In this document: piece by piece, positions 33,522-44,418 of the stretch
Position numbering within the stretch: the stretch's first letter is position 1
Layout of the letters: every line of letters starts with the position of its first letter
Source of the DNA: Pseudomonas schmalbachii
GTDB taxonomy: Bacteria > Pseudomonadota > Gammaproteobacteria > Pseudomonadales > Pseudomonadaceae
Length of the DNA: 64,000 nucleotides
Direction: 5' to 3'
Assembly: GCF_017589465.1 (NCBI RefSeq)
Contig: NZ_JAELYA010000001.1
Location: forward strand, 124,001-188,000
The notes under the pieces: model-generated
Databases searched by the model: none
The model's input: only the letters and a program-made list of their open reading frames with translations
Told to the model about the DNA's origin: nothing
Made by a program: the position numbers and the translations under genes

Positions 33522-35114
33522 ATGTCATCAGCCACACACCCCTTCGCGGATGGCGTTCCGGTGCAGTCTCCGGCCATCCCGCTCGATGAATTCCACAGCA
33601 TTCTCTTTCCCGGGCAACGGCGGCAACCGCTGATCTCCTTGCCACCGCCCTGTTTCAAGGACCTGAACCTCGACCAGATCGTCGACGCCATCACCGCCGA
33701 CCGGGAGGAGTACGACCTCAAGCCGTTCTTCTACAGCCATCTGGAAGACCCGGACACCATCCGCTACCGCCAGGCAGTCATGCGCGACCTGCAAGCCCCG
33801 GCGGTCCGCGCTGTCGTCGAGGTCTTCGCCGGTTCGATGCGGGCCATGCGGAGCCATCGGGAACAGGCGCAGAAGCTCCATCACCCCAGGCAGCAGGAGC
33901 GCAGTTTCCTCGAAGCCGTCCTGACCTATTGCGATACCGTCATCCTGTTGGGGCGCGAGCTGGCGAGCCTCGCCTTCGCGTCACGGGGCCTCGCCGGGTT
34001 GCAACGCTACCTCGCCCACTACCTGGCCTCCGAAGCATTCCTGACGCTGGAGCGGGATGCCCGGCATCTGCTCGACGCACTGGGTCAGGTGACCTATTCG
34101 ATGCTGATCAGGGACAACCGCATCGAGGTCCGCGAATACACCCCGACGGCCGATATCAGCATCGCCATCGACAGGACCTTCGAGAAATTCCGCCAGGGCG
34201 AGGTTCGCGACTATCTCGCACAGTTCCACGAATGGCCGAACATGAACCATGTCGAGACAGCGGTCCTCGACATGGTCGCGCAGCTTTACCCGGAGACCTT
34301 CGCCGGGCAGCGCGCCTTCTGCACAAGGCATGAGCGATTCATCGACCAGCGCCTCCGCGACTTCGACCGCGAGGTGCAGTTCTACCTGGCCTACCTGAGC
34401 CATATCGAACCGTTGCAGGCGGCTGGCCTGCCCTTCTGCTATCCCGGCGTGCGGGACGACGACAAGGCCGTCTCGGCCCGCGACACCTTCGACCTGGCAC
34501 TCGCCGGCAAGCTGGTGAAGAGCGGCAGCGAGCTGGTGTGCAACGATTTCGAGCTGTCCGGCAAGGAGCGGATACTGATGGTTTCCGGGCCCAACCAGGG
34601 CGGCAAGACCACCTTCGCCCGCCTGTTCGGCCAGGTTCACCATCTGGCCTGCATCGGCTGTCCGGTGCCCGGCAGCCACGCCGAACTGTTCCATTTCGAC
34701 CGGATATTCACCCTGTTCGAGAAGCAGGAACGCCCCGGCGATCTGCGCGGCAAGCTGCAGGACGACCTGCTCCGAACCCGCGATATCCTCGAACGGGCCA
34801 GCGGGCGCAGCCTGATCCTTATCAACGAGATCTTCTCCTCGACCACCGCCGCCGATGCGGCCTTCCTCGGGCAGAAGATCATGCGGCGGGTGATCGATCT
34901 GGACGCGATCTGCGTCTGCGTCACCTTCATCCACGAACTCGCGGAGATGGGCGAAAGCGTCGTCAGCATGATGAGCTGCGTCGACCCCGACGATCCCTCG
35001 CGACGAACCTTCCGGGTCGTGCGCAAGCCGGCGGACCGGCTGTCCTACGCCCTCTCCATCGCCAGGAAGCACCGCCTGACCTACGACTGCGTGAAGGAGC
35101 GGGTCCAGCCATGA
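33522..35114 (+). CDS. MutS-family ATPase, first of a tandem pair
   Basis: A 530-residue protein with a MutS-type lever/clamp region and C-terminal ABC-like ATPase. Walker A is SGPNQGGKTTFARLFGQ, the Walker B region is SLILINEIFSSTTAADA, and the switch is CVTFIHELAEM. The mismatch-binding domain I (FxE motif) is absent, so it is not a classical mismatch sensor. The start is ATG 33522 after GAGGACAGG. It overlaps the second MutS-like gene by 4 bp, and the two proteins probably act as a heterodimer. Confidence 0.82.
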   Translation: MSSATHPFADGVPVQSPAIPLDEFHSILFPGQRRQPLISLPPPCFKDLNLDQIVDAITADREEYDLKPFFYSHLEDPDTIRYRQAVMRDLQAPAVRAVVEVFAGSMRAMRSHREQAQKLHHPRQQERSFLEAVLTYCDTVILLGRELASLAFASRGLAGLQRYLAHYLASEAFLTLERDARHLLDALGQVTYSMLIRDNRIEVREYTPTADISIAIDRTFEKFRQGEVRDYLAQFHEWPNMNHVETAVLDMVAQLYPETFAGQRAFCTRHERFIDQRLRDFDREVQFYLAYLSHIEPLQAAGLPFCYPGVRDDDKAVSARDTFDLALAGKLVKSGSELVCNDFELSGKERILMVSGPNQGGKTTFARLFGQVHHLACIGCPVPGSHAELFHFDRIFTLFEKQERPGDLRGKLQDDLLRTRDILERASGRSLILINEIFSSTTAADAAFLGQKIMRRVIDLDAICVCVTFIHELAEMGESVVSMMSCVDPDDPSRRTFRVVRKPADRLSYALSIARKHRLTYDCVKERVQP

Positions 35115-36616
35115 AAGCCCATCTCATGTATCCGGAGCGGGACTTCGAGCCGGACAGGGAGCTTCCGCCACAGGCCGACGCGCTGACCCAGGACCTGGCC
35201 CTGGATACGCTGTTCGGCGCCATGGCCGGCGACGACAAATTCCTCCTGCAGATCGCCAGGACCGCCCTGCTCACCGCCTTCGACAACAGCGCCGAGGACG
35301 TCCGCTACCGCCAGGCGATCCTGCGCGACTGCCTGGCCAACGCCGCGACGATCCGCGAGCTGTACCGGATCGCCCTGGACGCCGTCGGCCTGGAGCACAA
35401 CGTCTACCTGAGCTTCATGAGCAAGTATCCGGGCACCATCATGCACCGCTCGATGAAGCTGCTGCAGATGCAGATCGACATGCTCACGCGCCTGCGCCGC
35501 ATCGCCGACAGCGAGGCCCGCCGCTTCGCCTCCGAGGGTTTCCGCAACCTGTTCCAGCTGGTACGGACGGAAATCAGCGACCAGTACTTCGCCGAACTGA
35601 ACGCTCACCTGAAGCAGCTGGAACTGCGCAAGGGCTACCTGATCAGCGCCCGGCTGGGCAGCCTGAACCGTGGCATCGACTATTGCCTGCGCCAATATCC
35701 ACCACTGCAAGGCTCCTGGCTGCGCCGGCTGTTCCAGAGAAAGCCGCCCGCCTACATCTACCAACTGGCCGAGCGCGACGAAACCGGTGCCACGGCGCTT
35801 TCCGAACTCAAGGATCGCGGCGTCAACCAGGTGGCCAACGCCATCGCCCAGGCCGCCGATCACATCACCGCCTTCTTCGCGATGCTGCGCAGCGAACTGG
35901 CGTTCTACATCGGCTGCATCGGGCTGCGCGAGCGGCTGGGCGAGATGGGCGCGGATATCTGCTTTCCGGAAGTCGACGATCCGCCCGAACGCCGCGAGGA
36001 TTTCCAGGGGCTCTACGACATCAGCCTGGCGCTGACCATGCAGCGCCCGCTGGTGGGCAACGATCTGGCCGGCGACGGGCGCCATCTGTTCATCGTCACC
36101 GGCGCCAACCAGGGCGGCAAATCGACCTTCCTGCGCAGCATCGGCATTGCCCAGCTGATGCTGCAGTGCGGGATGTTCGTACCCGCCCGCAGGCTGCGCG
36201 CCAACCTGTGCGACGGCCTCTTCACCCACTACAAGCGCGAGGAGGACGCCGGGATGAAGAGCGGCAAGCTGGACGAGGAACTGGGCCGCATCAGCGCCAT
36301 CATCGACCGCCTGAGTCCGCGCTCCATCCTGCTGTGCAACGAGTCGTTCGCCGCCACCAACGAACGGGAAGGCTCGGAAATCGCCCGCCAGGTCGTGCGC
36401 GCGCTGGCCGAGGCCGGGGTGAAGCTGTTCTTCGTCACCCACCTCCACGACTTCGCCGAAAGCCTGTACCTGGCGCCGCCCGAAGGCACCCTGTTCCTCC
36501 GCGCGGAACGCCGCGACGATGGCGAGCGAACCTTCCGCATGCTCGAAGGCCCACCGCAAGCCACGGCGTTCGGCAGGGACCTGTATGTCCAGGTTTTCGC
36601 CGAGGCGTCCCGATGA
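35111..36616 (+). CDS. MutS-family ATPase, second of a tandem pair
   Basis: A 501-residue partner of the preceding gene. DVRYRQAILRDCLAN echoes the same position in the first protein (TIRYRQAVMRDLQAP). Walker A is TGANQGGKSTFLRSIGIAQ, Walker B is SILLCNESFAATNEREGSEI, and the switch is FFVTHLHDFAESLY. Domain I is again missing. The start is ATG 35111. Similar tandem genes occur in other proteobacteria with no established role that I can name. Confidence 0.82.
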   Translation: MKAHLMYPERDFEPDRELPPQADALTQDLALDTLFGAMAGDDKFLLQIARTALLTAFDNSAEDVRYRQAILRDCLANAATIRELYRIALDAVGLEHNVYLSFMSKYPGTIMHRSMKLLQMQIDMLTRLRRIADSEARRFASEGFRNLFQLVRTEISDQYFAELNAHLKQLELRKGYLISARLGSLNRGIDYCLRQYPPLQGSWLRRLFQRKPPAYIYQLAERDETGATALSELKDRGVNQVANAIAQAADHITAFFAMLRSELAFYIGCIGLRERLGEMGADICFPEVDDPPERREDFQGLYDISLALTMQRPLVGNDLAGDGRHLFIVTGANQGGKSTFLRSIGIAQLMLQCGMFVPARRLRANLCDGLFTHYKREEDAGMKSGKLDEELGRISAIIDRLSPRSILLCNESFAATNEREGSEIARQVVRALAEAGVKLFFVTHLHDFAESLYLAPPEGTLFLRAERRDDGERTFRMLEGPPQATAFGRDLYVQVFAEASR

Positions 36617-36679
36617 GCAGCTACCGTAGAAAGTCTGCTCGCCTACCCGTCAATCAACGAACGCCGATGAGGTGCAACC

Positions 36680-37024
36680 ATGCAAGGCTACCTGGTGACC
36701 TTCTTTACCCATCAAAGTCGCCGCCACGGCGGCAAGCCGATCACCGACTGGATGGTCGACCTGGCCAAGGCCATGAAGCTCAAGGGCGCCACCCTCATGC
36801 TGGGCTCCGAAGGCTTCGGTCATGCCGGACGCCTGCACTCCTACCACTTCTTCGAACTGGCCGATCAGCCGGTGGAGATCTGCATCGCCGTGACCGAGGA
36901 AGAATGCGAGCGACTGTTCGAACGCCTGGAGCAGGAAGACCTCGCGCTGTTCTACGTCAAGACGCCTGTCGAACTGGGCACGGTGGGCAAGCGCAAGGCC
37001 GAACGCGACAGCACCCCAACCTGA
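36680..37024 (+). CDS. DUF190 (PII-like fold) protein
   Basis: A 114-residue protein: MQGYLVTFFTHQSRRHGGKPI, MKLKGATLMLGSEGFGHAGRLHS, then PVEICIAVTEEECERLFERL. This is the DUF190 pattern, a ferredoxin-like fold related to PII signalling proteins, often beside antiporters or CrcB transporters. Here a CPA2 antiporter is encoded in the convergent operon, so it may sense a nucleotide and control transport (inference). It lies 63 bp after the second MutS-like gene and 21 bp before the pyrophosphatase gene. Confidence 0.82.
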   Translation: MQGYLVTFFTHQSRRHGGKPITDWMVDLAKAMKLKGATLMLGSEGFGHAGRLHSYHFFELADQPVEICIAVTEEECERLFERLEQEDLALFYVKTPVELGTVGKRKAERDSTPT

Positions 37025-37045
37025 TACCTTCTGGAGAAACGCAGC

Positions 37046-37579
37046 ATGAGCTACAACGACATCCCCGCCGGCAAGGACATCCCGGACGACCTCTACGCGG
37101 TGATCGAGATCCCGGCCAACCATGCACCTATCAAGTACGAGCTGGAGAAGTCCTGCGGGCAGATCTTCGTCGATCGCTTCCTCAGCACGCCGATGTTCTA
37201 CCCGGCCAACTACGGATTCATCCCCAGCACCCTCAGCGAGGACGGCGATCCGCTGGACATTCTGGTCGTCGCGCCGTGTCCGGTCTCTCCTGGCGTGGTG
37301 ATTCGCTGCCGGCCCGTCGGTGTGATGTACATGACCGACGAAGCCGGCCCGGATGCCAAGATAGTCGCCGTCCCCCACGACAAACTCAGCACGCTCTACC
37401 AGCACGTCCGGCAGTGCAGCGATCTGCCGTCGCTGCTGCTGGCGCAGATCCAGCACTTCTTCGAGAACTACAAGGCCCTCGAACCCGGCAAATGGGTGCG
37501 CATGGATCGCTGGGGTGATGTCGAGGAAGCACGCGAGGAAATCCGCAAGTCGGTGGCGGCCTACGCAACCGCGAAATGA
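37046..37579 (+). CDS. ppa: family I inorganic pyrophosphatase
   Basis: Hydrolyses pyrophosphate to phosphate in the cytoplasm. The 177-residue protein has the signature [10 protein letters not shown], the metal/PPi residues in [20 protein letters not shown], and [13 protein letters not shown]. It is probably a second copy beside a housekeeping ppa elsewhere (inference). It would pull the adjacent AMP-forming CoA synthetase forward by removing pyrophosphate. ATG 37046 has TGGAGAA upstream. Confidence 0.93.
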   Translation: MSYNDIPAGKDIPDDLYAVIEIPANHAPIKYELEKSCGQIFVDRFLSTPMFYPANYGFIPSTLSEDGDPLDILVVAPCPVSPGVVIRCRPVGVMYMTDEAGPDAKIVAVPHDKLSTLYQHVRQCSDLPSLLLAQIQHFFENYKALEPGKWVRMDRWGDVEEAREEIRKSVAAYATAK

Positions 37580-39561
<1,982 letters not shown>

Positions 39562-39581
39562 GTGATTCTCCTGTTGCAGAG

Positions 39582-40052
39582 TCAATATTGCAGGCTGGCT
39601 ACGATGCGCTGCGGGCAGATCAGCATGTCCAGTGCGGAAAGAATGTCCAGGGCAACCAGGTCAGCCGCCCCCAGCGCAATGGACGAAGCGCCTTCCGGGC
39701 CGATCACCGCAATGCTCAATGCCGCCTTCTGCAGCATGTGCCGATCGTTGCCGCCGTTGCCTATGGCGACGACCCCGTGCATGCCCAGGGTTCGCAGATA
39801 GTCCTCCTTGGATATCGCGTGCTCCTTCTCCGAGAGCACCAGCAGGTTGACGTCCAATGCCGCGAGTTCCGCTTCCGCGCTGCCGAAGGTATCTCCGGTC
39901 ACCACATGCACCGACAACTTCCTGCCGAGCACCTGCAGACGCTCGGCCACACCGTCGATCAACCGGCCATCCAGCGCCAGGGTTCCGTTGAAGTCGCAGA
40001 TCAGATGCTTCAACTGCAGGTTCTTCACCCCGGGAATCTCGATTTGCAGCAT
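39582..40052 (-). CDS. HAD-family phosphatase, soluble P-type-ATPase-like
   Basis: A 156-residue HAD protein: motif I DFNGTLALDG (Asn replaces the second Asp of DxDGT), motif II VVTGDTFGSA and motif IV VVAIGNGGNDRHML. This is like the phosphorylation/nucleotide-binding part of P-type ATPases without membrane segments (COG4087 type). The first Asp nucleophile is kept. The substrate is unknown. It lies between the Usp and histidine-phosphatase genes with gaps of about 20 bp. Confidence 0.8.
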   Translation of the reverse strand: MLQIEIPGVKNLQLKHLICDFNGTLALDGRLIDGVAERLQVLGRKLSVHVVTGDTFGSAEAELAALDVNLLVLSEKEHAISKEDYLRTLGMHGVVAIGNGGNDRHMLQKAALSIAVIGPEGASSIALGAADLVALDILSALDMLICPQRIVASLQY

Positions 40053-40070
40053 ATCCCCTCCTCCACGAAC

Positions 40071-40493
40071 TCAACCGCGAATCACGGTTACGGCGCACGG
40101 CGCGTGGTCGATCACCTGGCGTGCCACCGAGCCGAGCAGCCAGCGCTCGAACCCCGAGTGCCCGCGATGGCCAATGACGATGTGGTCGATGCCGTGTTCC
40201 TCCGCGTAGCGCACGATCTGCTCCGCCGGGCGCCCCACCGCGACGTGGGTCTTCGGTCGCTCGTCGGCCGGCATGCGGCTGTAGCCCAGCAACTTGAAGG
40301 CGTGCGCGAAGTGCGCGCGGGAGCGCTCGATCACCGCCTCGGTCTCCACCTCGTCGCCGAACTCCGGCGGCTGGGCCACCGCCAGGATGTAGAGGCTGGC
40401 GCCGAAGCGCCCGGCCAGTTCGTTGGCGAAGTTCAGCGCCAGCGTCGCCGCATCGGAGGCGTCGTAGGCCACCAGAATCCGCTTGATCATCAT
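40071..40493 (-). CDS. universal stress protein, UspA family
   Basis: A 140-residue single Usp domain: KRILVAYDASDAATLALNFA at the start and the ATP-binding motif IVIGHRGHSGFERWLLGSVARQVIDHAPCAVTVI at the end (G-2x-G-9x-GS). Usp proteins of this form support survival under low oxygen or energy limitation in Pseudomonas. The ATG abuts the antiporter stop, so the two are co-translated. Confidence 0.93.
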   Translation of the reverse strand: MMIKRILVAYDASDAATLALNFANELAGRFGASLYILAVAQPPEFGDEVETEAVIERSRAHFAHAFKLLGYSRMPADERPKTHVAVGRPAEQIVRYAEEHGIDHIVIGHRGHSGFERWLLGSVARQVIDHAPCAVTVIRG

Positions 40494-41747
40494 TCATCTC
40501 CTCTGCGCCGCGTCCCGGCGCACGTCGTCACGCTGCGAAGCACCGGAGCCCGCCGCCGGCGTTTCCCCGACCTCCCCTTTTGCCTCCTCCTTGTCGCCTC
40601 GCTGCAGCAGGTGCCGCGGCAGGAAGAAGGCATTGGCAATCAGGGTCGGAATCACCGCGCTGCCGATGACCGCCGCCACCAGCGCCGAGTACTGGCCCTG
40701 GTCGATCAGCCCGTGGGACAGGCCGAACAGCGCCGAAATCGTCCCGAAGGTCAGCCCCGTGGACATCAGCAGGGTCGTGTACATCCCCTCGCGGTGCGGC
40801 GAACCGTACAGCTGGCAGACCGGGTAGACGCCGACGAACTTGCTCAGCATCTTCACCAGCAGCAACAGCAGGAAGGCCGCGGGTGCCGCCGCCAGTTCCG
40901 GCAGGGACACCAGCGAACCGGCACGGATGAAGTAGAACGGCGTGAGCAGCCCGAACGTCAGGGTGCGCAGGCGGCGGATCAGCGCATGGTCCTTGCCCAC
41001 CGTGCCCGCCAGCACCATGCCGATCAGGTAGGCCGGCAGAACGGCCTCGCTGTCGGCCCAGGTGGCGATCGCGCCCAGGCCGAACAGGCAGAGCATGAGG
41101 AACTTCGCCTCCAGCTCCGAAGGCCGTCCGCCGAAGCGCCGGAAAAAGCGCGGAGTGATCCACGGCAGCAGCAGCGCGGCGAGCGTCAGCGCCGCGACGA
41201 AACTCACCGTCTTCAGGGTGAACGGCGCGAAGATCAACCCCAGCGCGACCACCGTGGCCAGGTCGGTGACGAAACAGGCGGCCAGCACCACCTTGCCGAA
41301 CTCCGTGGTATTGATCTCCAGCTCCAGCATCACGGCGTAGACCACTGCCACCGAGGTCGTGGACATGGCGATCCCGGCCAGCCAGCTTGCCGGCGCCTCC
41401 CAGCCGAGCCCCCAGCGAGCCAGCGCAGCGCAGCCGAGGAACGGCACGGCGAAGCTGACCAGGCCGATGGCGGTCGCCTGTTTCCACTGCCTGCGGAACA
41501 CCTGCGGGTCCAGCTCCGCCCCGGCAAGGAAGGTCAGCAGGATGGCCCCGGCGCCGGAGAGAAACCTGATCCAGCTGGCATCGCCCTGCAGCACGGCCGC
41601 ACCCAGCGCCGCGCCGATGATCAACTGGGCGATGGTGCCGACCACGATCTCGGACAGCGCGGTAGCCACGCGCAGGTAGATGGACACGAGCGTCGCCAGC
41701 AACGCCAGGCCCAGCCATAGCGCTGCCTGGGTCCAGATCTCAGTCAT
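40494..41747 (-). CDS. CPA2-family cation/proton antiporter (Kef/NapA-like)
   Basis: A 417-residue membrane protein with about 12 hydrophobic segments and no TrkA-N domain. Typical features are FLAGAELDP, GIAMSTTSVAVVYAVMLE (discontinuous helix), ACFVTDLATVVALGL (paired acidic site) and TFGLLTPFYFIRAGSLV. It is expected to exchange Na+ or K+ for protons. The start is ATG 41747, with GGGAGG upstream. It leads a four-gene operon and has the right-hand copy of the conserved leader 200 bp upstream. Confidence 0.9.
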   Translation of the reverse strand: MTEIWTQAALWLGLALLATLVSIYLRVATALSEIVVGTIAQLIIGAALGAAVLQGDASWIRFLSGAGAILLTFLAGAELDPQVFRRQWKQATAIGLVSFAVPFLGCAALARWGLGWEAPASWLAGIAMSTTSVAVVYAVMLELEINTTEFGKVVLAACFVTDLATVVALGLIFAPFTLKTVSFVAALTLAALLLPWITPRFFRRFGGRPSELEAKFLMLCLFGLGAIATWADSEAVLPAYLIGMVLAGTVGKDHALIRRLRTLTFGLLTPFYFIRAGSLVSLPELAAAPAAFLLLLLVKMLSKFVGVYPVCQLYGSPHREGMYTTLLMSTGLTFGTISALFGLSHGLIDQGQYSALVAAVIGSAVIPTLIANAFFLPRHLLQRGDKEEAKGEVGETPAAGSGASQRDDVRRDAAQRR

Positions 41748-41887
41748 GGCCACCTCCCGGCAACTCGCCGAAAACGGCGAACGGCAGAAGGACCAGCAGG
41801 AAATCAGGCAGGGAGCGGCGAGACGAGCGACTCGTCGCCAGCGCGCAGGCACAGGGAAATGAAGAGAAACGCGATGAGTTCATGACA

Positions 41888-41915
41888 GCTGTCCATGGGC
41901 ACACTCATGGACAGC
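41888..41915 (-). promoter_or_regulatory. leader hairpin downstream of the right-hand element copy
   Basis: GCTGTCCAT pairs with ATGGACAGC across 10 nt. The stem core GGACAGC is shared with the hairpin at 33472-33504, which also follows a copy of the 63-nt element. About 140 nt then separate it from the antiporter ATG. Confidence 0.5.
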
Positions 41916-41950
41916 CCGGCAAAGCCTACGCCGCCCATGATGGGTTATGC

Positions 41951-42013
41951 GTAGGCATCATCAGCCGGAGGGCGGTTAAAGGAGGAATGCCATCTCCTGA
42001 GTTAACCCTAGCA
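41951..42013 (-). promoter_or_regulatory. 63-nt conserved leader element, right copy
   Basis: Reverse-oriented copy of 33402-33464. On the minus strand it reads TGCTAGGGTTA, then GGAGATGGCATTCCTCCTT, then GCTGATGATGCCTAC, with two one-base length differences inside. It precedes the antiporter/Usp operon. The rest of 41748-42355 holds only this leader and three short inverted repeats; no gene is seen there. Confidence 0.65.
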
Positions 42014-42093
42014 GCTTGGTCGGGTTTTGCATCGCGCAGGTCGGGCGGGAACGCCTCCGGATTGGCGGGCCCGGCCGAGGGCGCTTTTTGTAG

Positions 42094-42119
42094 GGTGGAC
42101 AACGCGAAGCTTGTCCACC
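42094..42119. repeat. short inverted repeat
   Basis: GGTGGACA and TGTCCACC around 10 nt (acgcgaagct), the first of three different inverted repeats in this intergenic region. Confidence 0.5.
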
Positions 42120-42165
42120 GCCCTGTCGCGCTTGATGGTGGAAAAGGCTTCGCCCTTGCCGCTTT

Positions 42166-42233
42166 TGTAGGAGCGAGCTCTGCTCGCGAAGCTTTTGCGG
42201 GGCGGATGTTCGCGAGCAGAGCTCGCTCCTACA
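42166..42233. repeat. REP-type inverted repeat with perfect 25-bp arms
   Basis: Arms beginning TGTAGGAGCGAGCTCTGCTC are perfectly complementary over 25 bp across an 18-bp spacer. GTAGGAGCGAGC is a common Pseudomonas repetitive extragenic palindrome core. Confidence 0.8.
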
Positions 42234-42260
42234 GGAATTAGCCTCAGCTCCGGAGCCTCC

Positions 42261-42306
42261 GTAGGAGCGGGCCATGCCCGCGATCGCGCGCATGGCGCGC
42301 TCCTAC
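42261..42306. repeat. REP-type inverted repeat, variant
   Basis: GTAGGAGCG at the left and CGCTCCTAC at the right enclose internal smaller palindromes (GGGCATGGC-type). It belongs to the same family as the repeat at 42166-42233. Confidence 0.65.
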
Positions 42307-42355
42307 AAAAGACATCTCCCGGCAGCGACTTGAACGGTGCAACCCGCCACCGCCA

Positions 42356-42919
42356 TCACCCCTTGTGCTGCAACGCCCACTCCTGCAGGGCGGCCAGAAG
42401 GCGCTGGATGTACTCGCGGGTGGCGTCGTCGGTCAGGTTGCCCTGCGGGTCGAACAGGTTCTGCGCGGTGGAGATCATCACTTCCGGCTTGTTCAGCGGG
42501 CGCATGTCGAGGAACACCATGCATTGCCGCAGGTGGTATTGCGCCCGCGCCGTGCCGAAGCGGCCGGCGCTGGCGCCGAACAATGCCACCGGTTTGCCGG
42601 CGAAGGGTTGCTCCGGTGGGCGGGAGACCCAGTCGATGGCGTTCTTCAGCACGCCGGGGATCGAGTAGTTGTATTCCGGAGTGGCGATCAGCAGCGCATC
42701 GGCGGCGCGGATCTGTTCGCGCAGGCGCTGCACCGGCTCCGGAAAACCCTGGGCGTAGACGTCCTCGTTGTACAGCGGGATGCCGCCGAGGTCCGCCATG
42801 TCGATGCGCATTCCCTCCGGCGCCAGACGCATCGCCTCGCGCAGCGCGGCGGTGTTGTAGGAGCCCTGCCGCAGGCTGCCGGAGATGCCCAGTACGTTGA
42901 TTTCCTGCTGATTCGCCAT
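42356..42919 (-). CDS. NADPH-dependent FMN reductase (chromate/quinone reductase-like)
   Basis: A 187-residue flavodoxin-like enzyme. The FMN phosphate loop is LGISGSLRQGSYNTAAL, and the family signature is ATPEYNYSIPGVLKNAIDWVSRP. These are shared with ChrR/YieF and azoreductase-type reductases that transfer electrons from NAD(P)H to quinones, chromate or azo dyes. The start is ATG 42919, with GGAAGGCAG upstream. It appears to be a single-gene unit. Confidence 0.9.
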   Translation of the reverse strand: MANQQEINVLGISGSLRQGSYNTAALREAMRLAPEGMRIDMADLGGIPLYNEDVYAQGFPEPVQRLREQIRAADALLIATPEYNYSIPGVLKNAIDWVSRPPEQPFAGKPVALFGASAGRFGTARAQYHLRQCMVFLDMRPLNKPEVMISTAQNLFDPQGNLTDDATREYIQRLLAALQEWALQHKG

Positions 42920-42989
42920 TACTGCCTTCCTTCTGTCGATAAGCCGAATACAGGGGAACTCTAGACTGCAATGCCTGGGCTGGGGGCCT

Positions 42990-43071
42990 GTAGGTTGGCG
43001 CTGAACGCAGTGAAGCCCAACATCTGCCGGCAGTGGCACCGTTGGGCTTCGCAGGCTCAGCGCCAACCTAC
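42990..43071. repeat. inverted repeat, GTAGGTTGGCGCTGA family
   Basis: GTAGGTTGGCGCTGA and GAAGCCCAAC are mirrored by GTTGGGCTTCG and CAGCGCCAACCTAC. A second copy lies at 53938-54010. It sits between the reductase and lipoprotein genes. Confidence 0.75.
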
Positions 43072-43085
43072 GGACTCCCCATCCC

Positions 43086-44084
43086 TCACTGCGCCGCCCA
43101 CCCGACAAGATTTCCTTCGATTTCCCCGGAAAGGTAGAGAACCCCCGCCAGCACCCCGCTGTCGCGATTGCGCATCAGGTCCAGCCATTCCTCGTCGAAG
43201 GCCTGGTTAAGGTTCTTCCGCAACTGCACCGCCATCTTCGGCCGCTCGTTCTCGTTGGCCATGGCGCCGAAGCTCGCCACTCCCAGGGAAATCATCGAGC
43301 CGGCCACCCGCCCGGCCATGGCACCGATGGCGCTGGCGATGCCGCTGGTGGCGAGTTCGGATTCCAGTTTCTCGCTGGTTTCCCGCGCCACCGGGGCGAT
43401 GCCGGTGTCTGACGATCCGGCCACCGCGCCGCCGGCGGCCTTGCGCACCCGTCCCAGCAACGCCTGGAACGCCGGCAGCCGCTCGACCGGGTCGGCATGC
43501 ACGAGTTGAAAGAGCGAAACACTGTGCGCTGCGGGAGGCGCCAGGTCGATGGCGGGGATTTCCGAGAGCCGGCGATTGAATTGCGCCATGGGCACGCCAC
43601 GGCGCTGGGGGATTTCCCGCAACTGGCCGGCGAGCACCTCGACGTAATGCTGCGTCGCCCGCGCCATGACGGCATCGGGGTCGAGTTGCCGCGAGACCGG
43701 TTTCAGCACGCGGTCGTGGTACTCCTCCTGCAGATAGACAGCCAGGCGATTGACCACTGCGTCCTTCTCTTCCCCGGAATTGAGCCTGTACCAGCCGACC
43801 TTGATGGTCAGCCATTTGCGCGTCCAGTAGCCGGTGAACCAGGGGATGTAGTCGCTCTCGGTGCGCTGGTAGACCAGGTCCATCCAGCGCTCCATGGCCT
43901 CCCGCGCGTAGTCCTCGGCCTGCGCGGCGGCGCTCTGCGATGCGGCGGCGATGTCGCTGTCGACCTGCCGCCAGGTGCCTTGCGAAACCTCCGCGGCAGG
44001 CCCCGGGCCGACCGCCCGTTCCGTCGTGACGCATCCTGCCAGCGCCACCAGCACGGCGACGATCAGGCAACGCAGACTCGACAT
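43086..44084 (-). CDS. conserved lipoprotein of unknown function
   Basis: A 332-residue protein whose signal sequence ends in a lipobox (RCLIVAVLVALAGC). It carries regions rich in charged residues and aromatics (YIPWFTGYWTRKWLTIKVGWYRL), a Gly/Ala-rich hydrophobic stretch (IASAIGAMAGRVAGSMISLGVASFGAM), and a C-terminus NRDSGVLAGVLYLSGEIEGNLVGW. The Gly-rich stretch could cross or associate with a membrane. I cannot assign a family. The start ATG 44084 has GGAGG upstream. It is divergent from the fap operon. Confidence 0.7.
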   Translation of the reverse strand: MSSLRCLIVAVLVALAGCVTTERAVGPGPAAEVSQGTWRQVDSDIAAASQSAAAQAEDYAREAMERWMDLVYQRTESDYIPWFTGYWTRKWLTIKVGWYRLNSGEEKDAVVNRLAVYLQEEYHDRVLKPVSRQLDPDAVMARATQHYVEVLAGQLREIPQRRGVPMAQFNRRLSEIPAIDLAPPAAHSVSLFQLVHADPVERLPAFQALLGRVRKAAGGAVAGSSDTGIAPVARETSEKLESELATSGIASAIGAMAGRVAGSMISLGVASFGAMANENERPKMAVQLRKNLNQAFDEEWLDLMRNRDSGVLAGVLYLSGEIEGNLVGWAAQ

Positions 44085-44207
44085 CGCAGGCCTCCGGCAA
44101 CCCGTCATTGCGGGTGCTCCGCTGCTGCGTCTGCAGCGACGGTGCCTTGAGTATAGGCCTCTCGCCGAGGCTTCCGGCGACAGAAGCCGACCATACTGTA
44201 TCAACGA

Positions 44208-44223
44208 TGAAACACCTGTTTCA
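44208..44223. promoter_or_regulatory. candidate upstream activator site of the fap promoter
   Basis: TGAAACACCTGTTTCA is a perfect 7-2-7 palindrome about 160 bp upstream of the predicted fap transcription start, a usual distance for sigma-54 activators. A partly matching copy (TGACGAATGTGTTTCA, 44258-44273) lies exactly 50 bp downstream, about five helical turns. The rest of 44085-44418 is AT-rich, with no gene seen. Confidence 0.55.
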
Positions 44224-44349
44224 CCAGCGTAACGACGGGCATTTGACGGCTTTCTTTTGACGAATGTGTTTCATCGGTAATACACCTTTACTTAAGAACG
44301 AATCTAGAAAAGATATACAACCTATTAATATTTATTGAGTTTCAATGTA

Positions 44350-44365
44350 GGGCTCGACTCTTGCT
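44350..44365 (+). promoter_or_regulatory. sigma-54 promoter of the fap operon
   Basis: GGGCTCGACTCTTGCT agrees with TGGCACG-N4-TTGCW at the GG (-24) and GC (-12) pairs, with the required 10 bp between them, and at most other positions. Transcription would start near 44376, 43 nt before the fapA ATG. This supports ATG 44419 as the fapA start rather than the earlier in-frame codon that would overlap the promoter. Confidence 0.75.
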
Positions 44366-44418
44366 CCTTCCCAGAGGCCTTGCTGTATCTGTGTTCGGCC
44401 GGAAGAGGGATCGCTGCC

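Noticed and set aside
39588-41720. A 710-codon plus-strand open frame opposite the antiporter, Usp and HAD genes
   Set aside because: It spans three real minus-strand genes and is rich in Arg/Gln/His without any motif.
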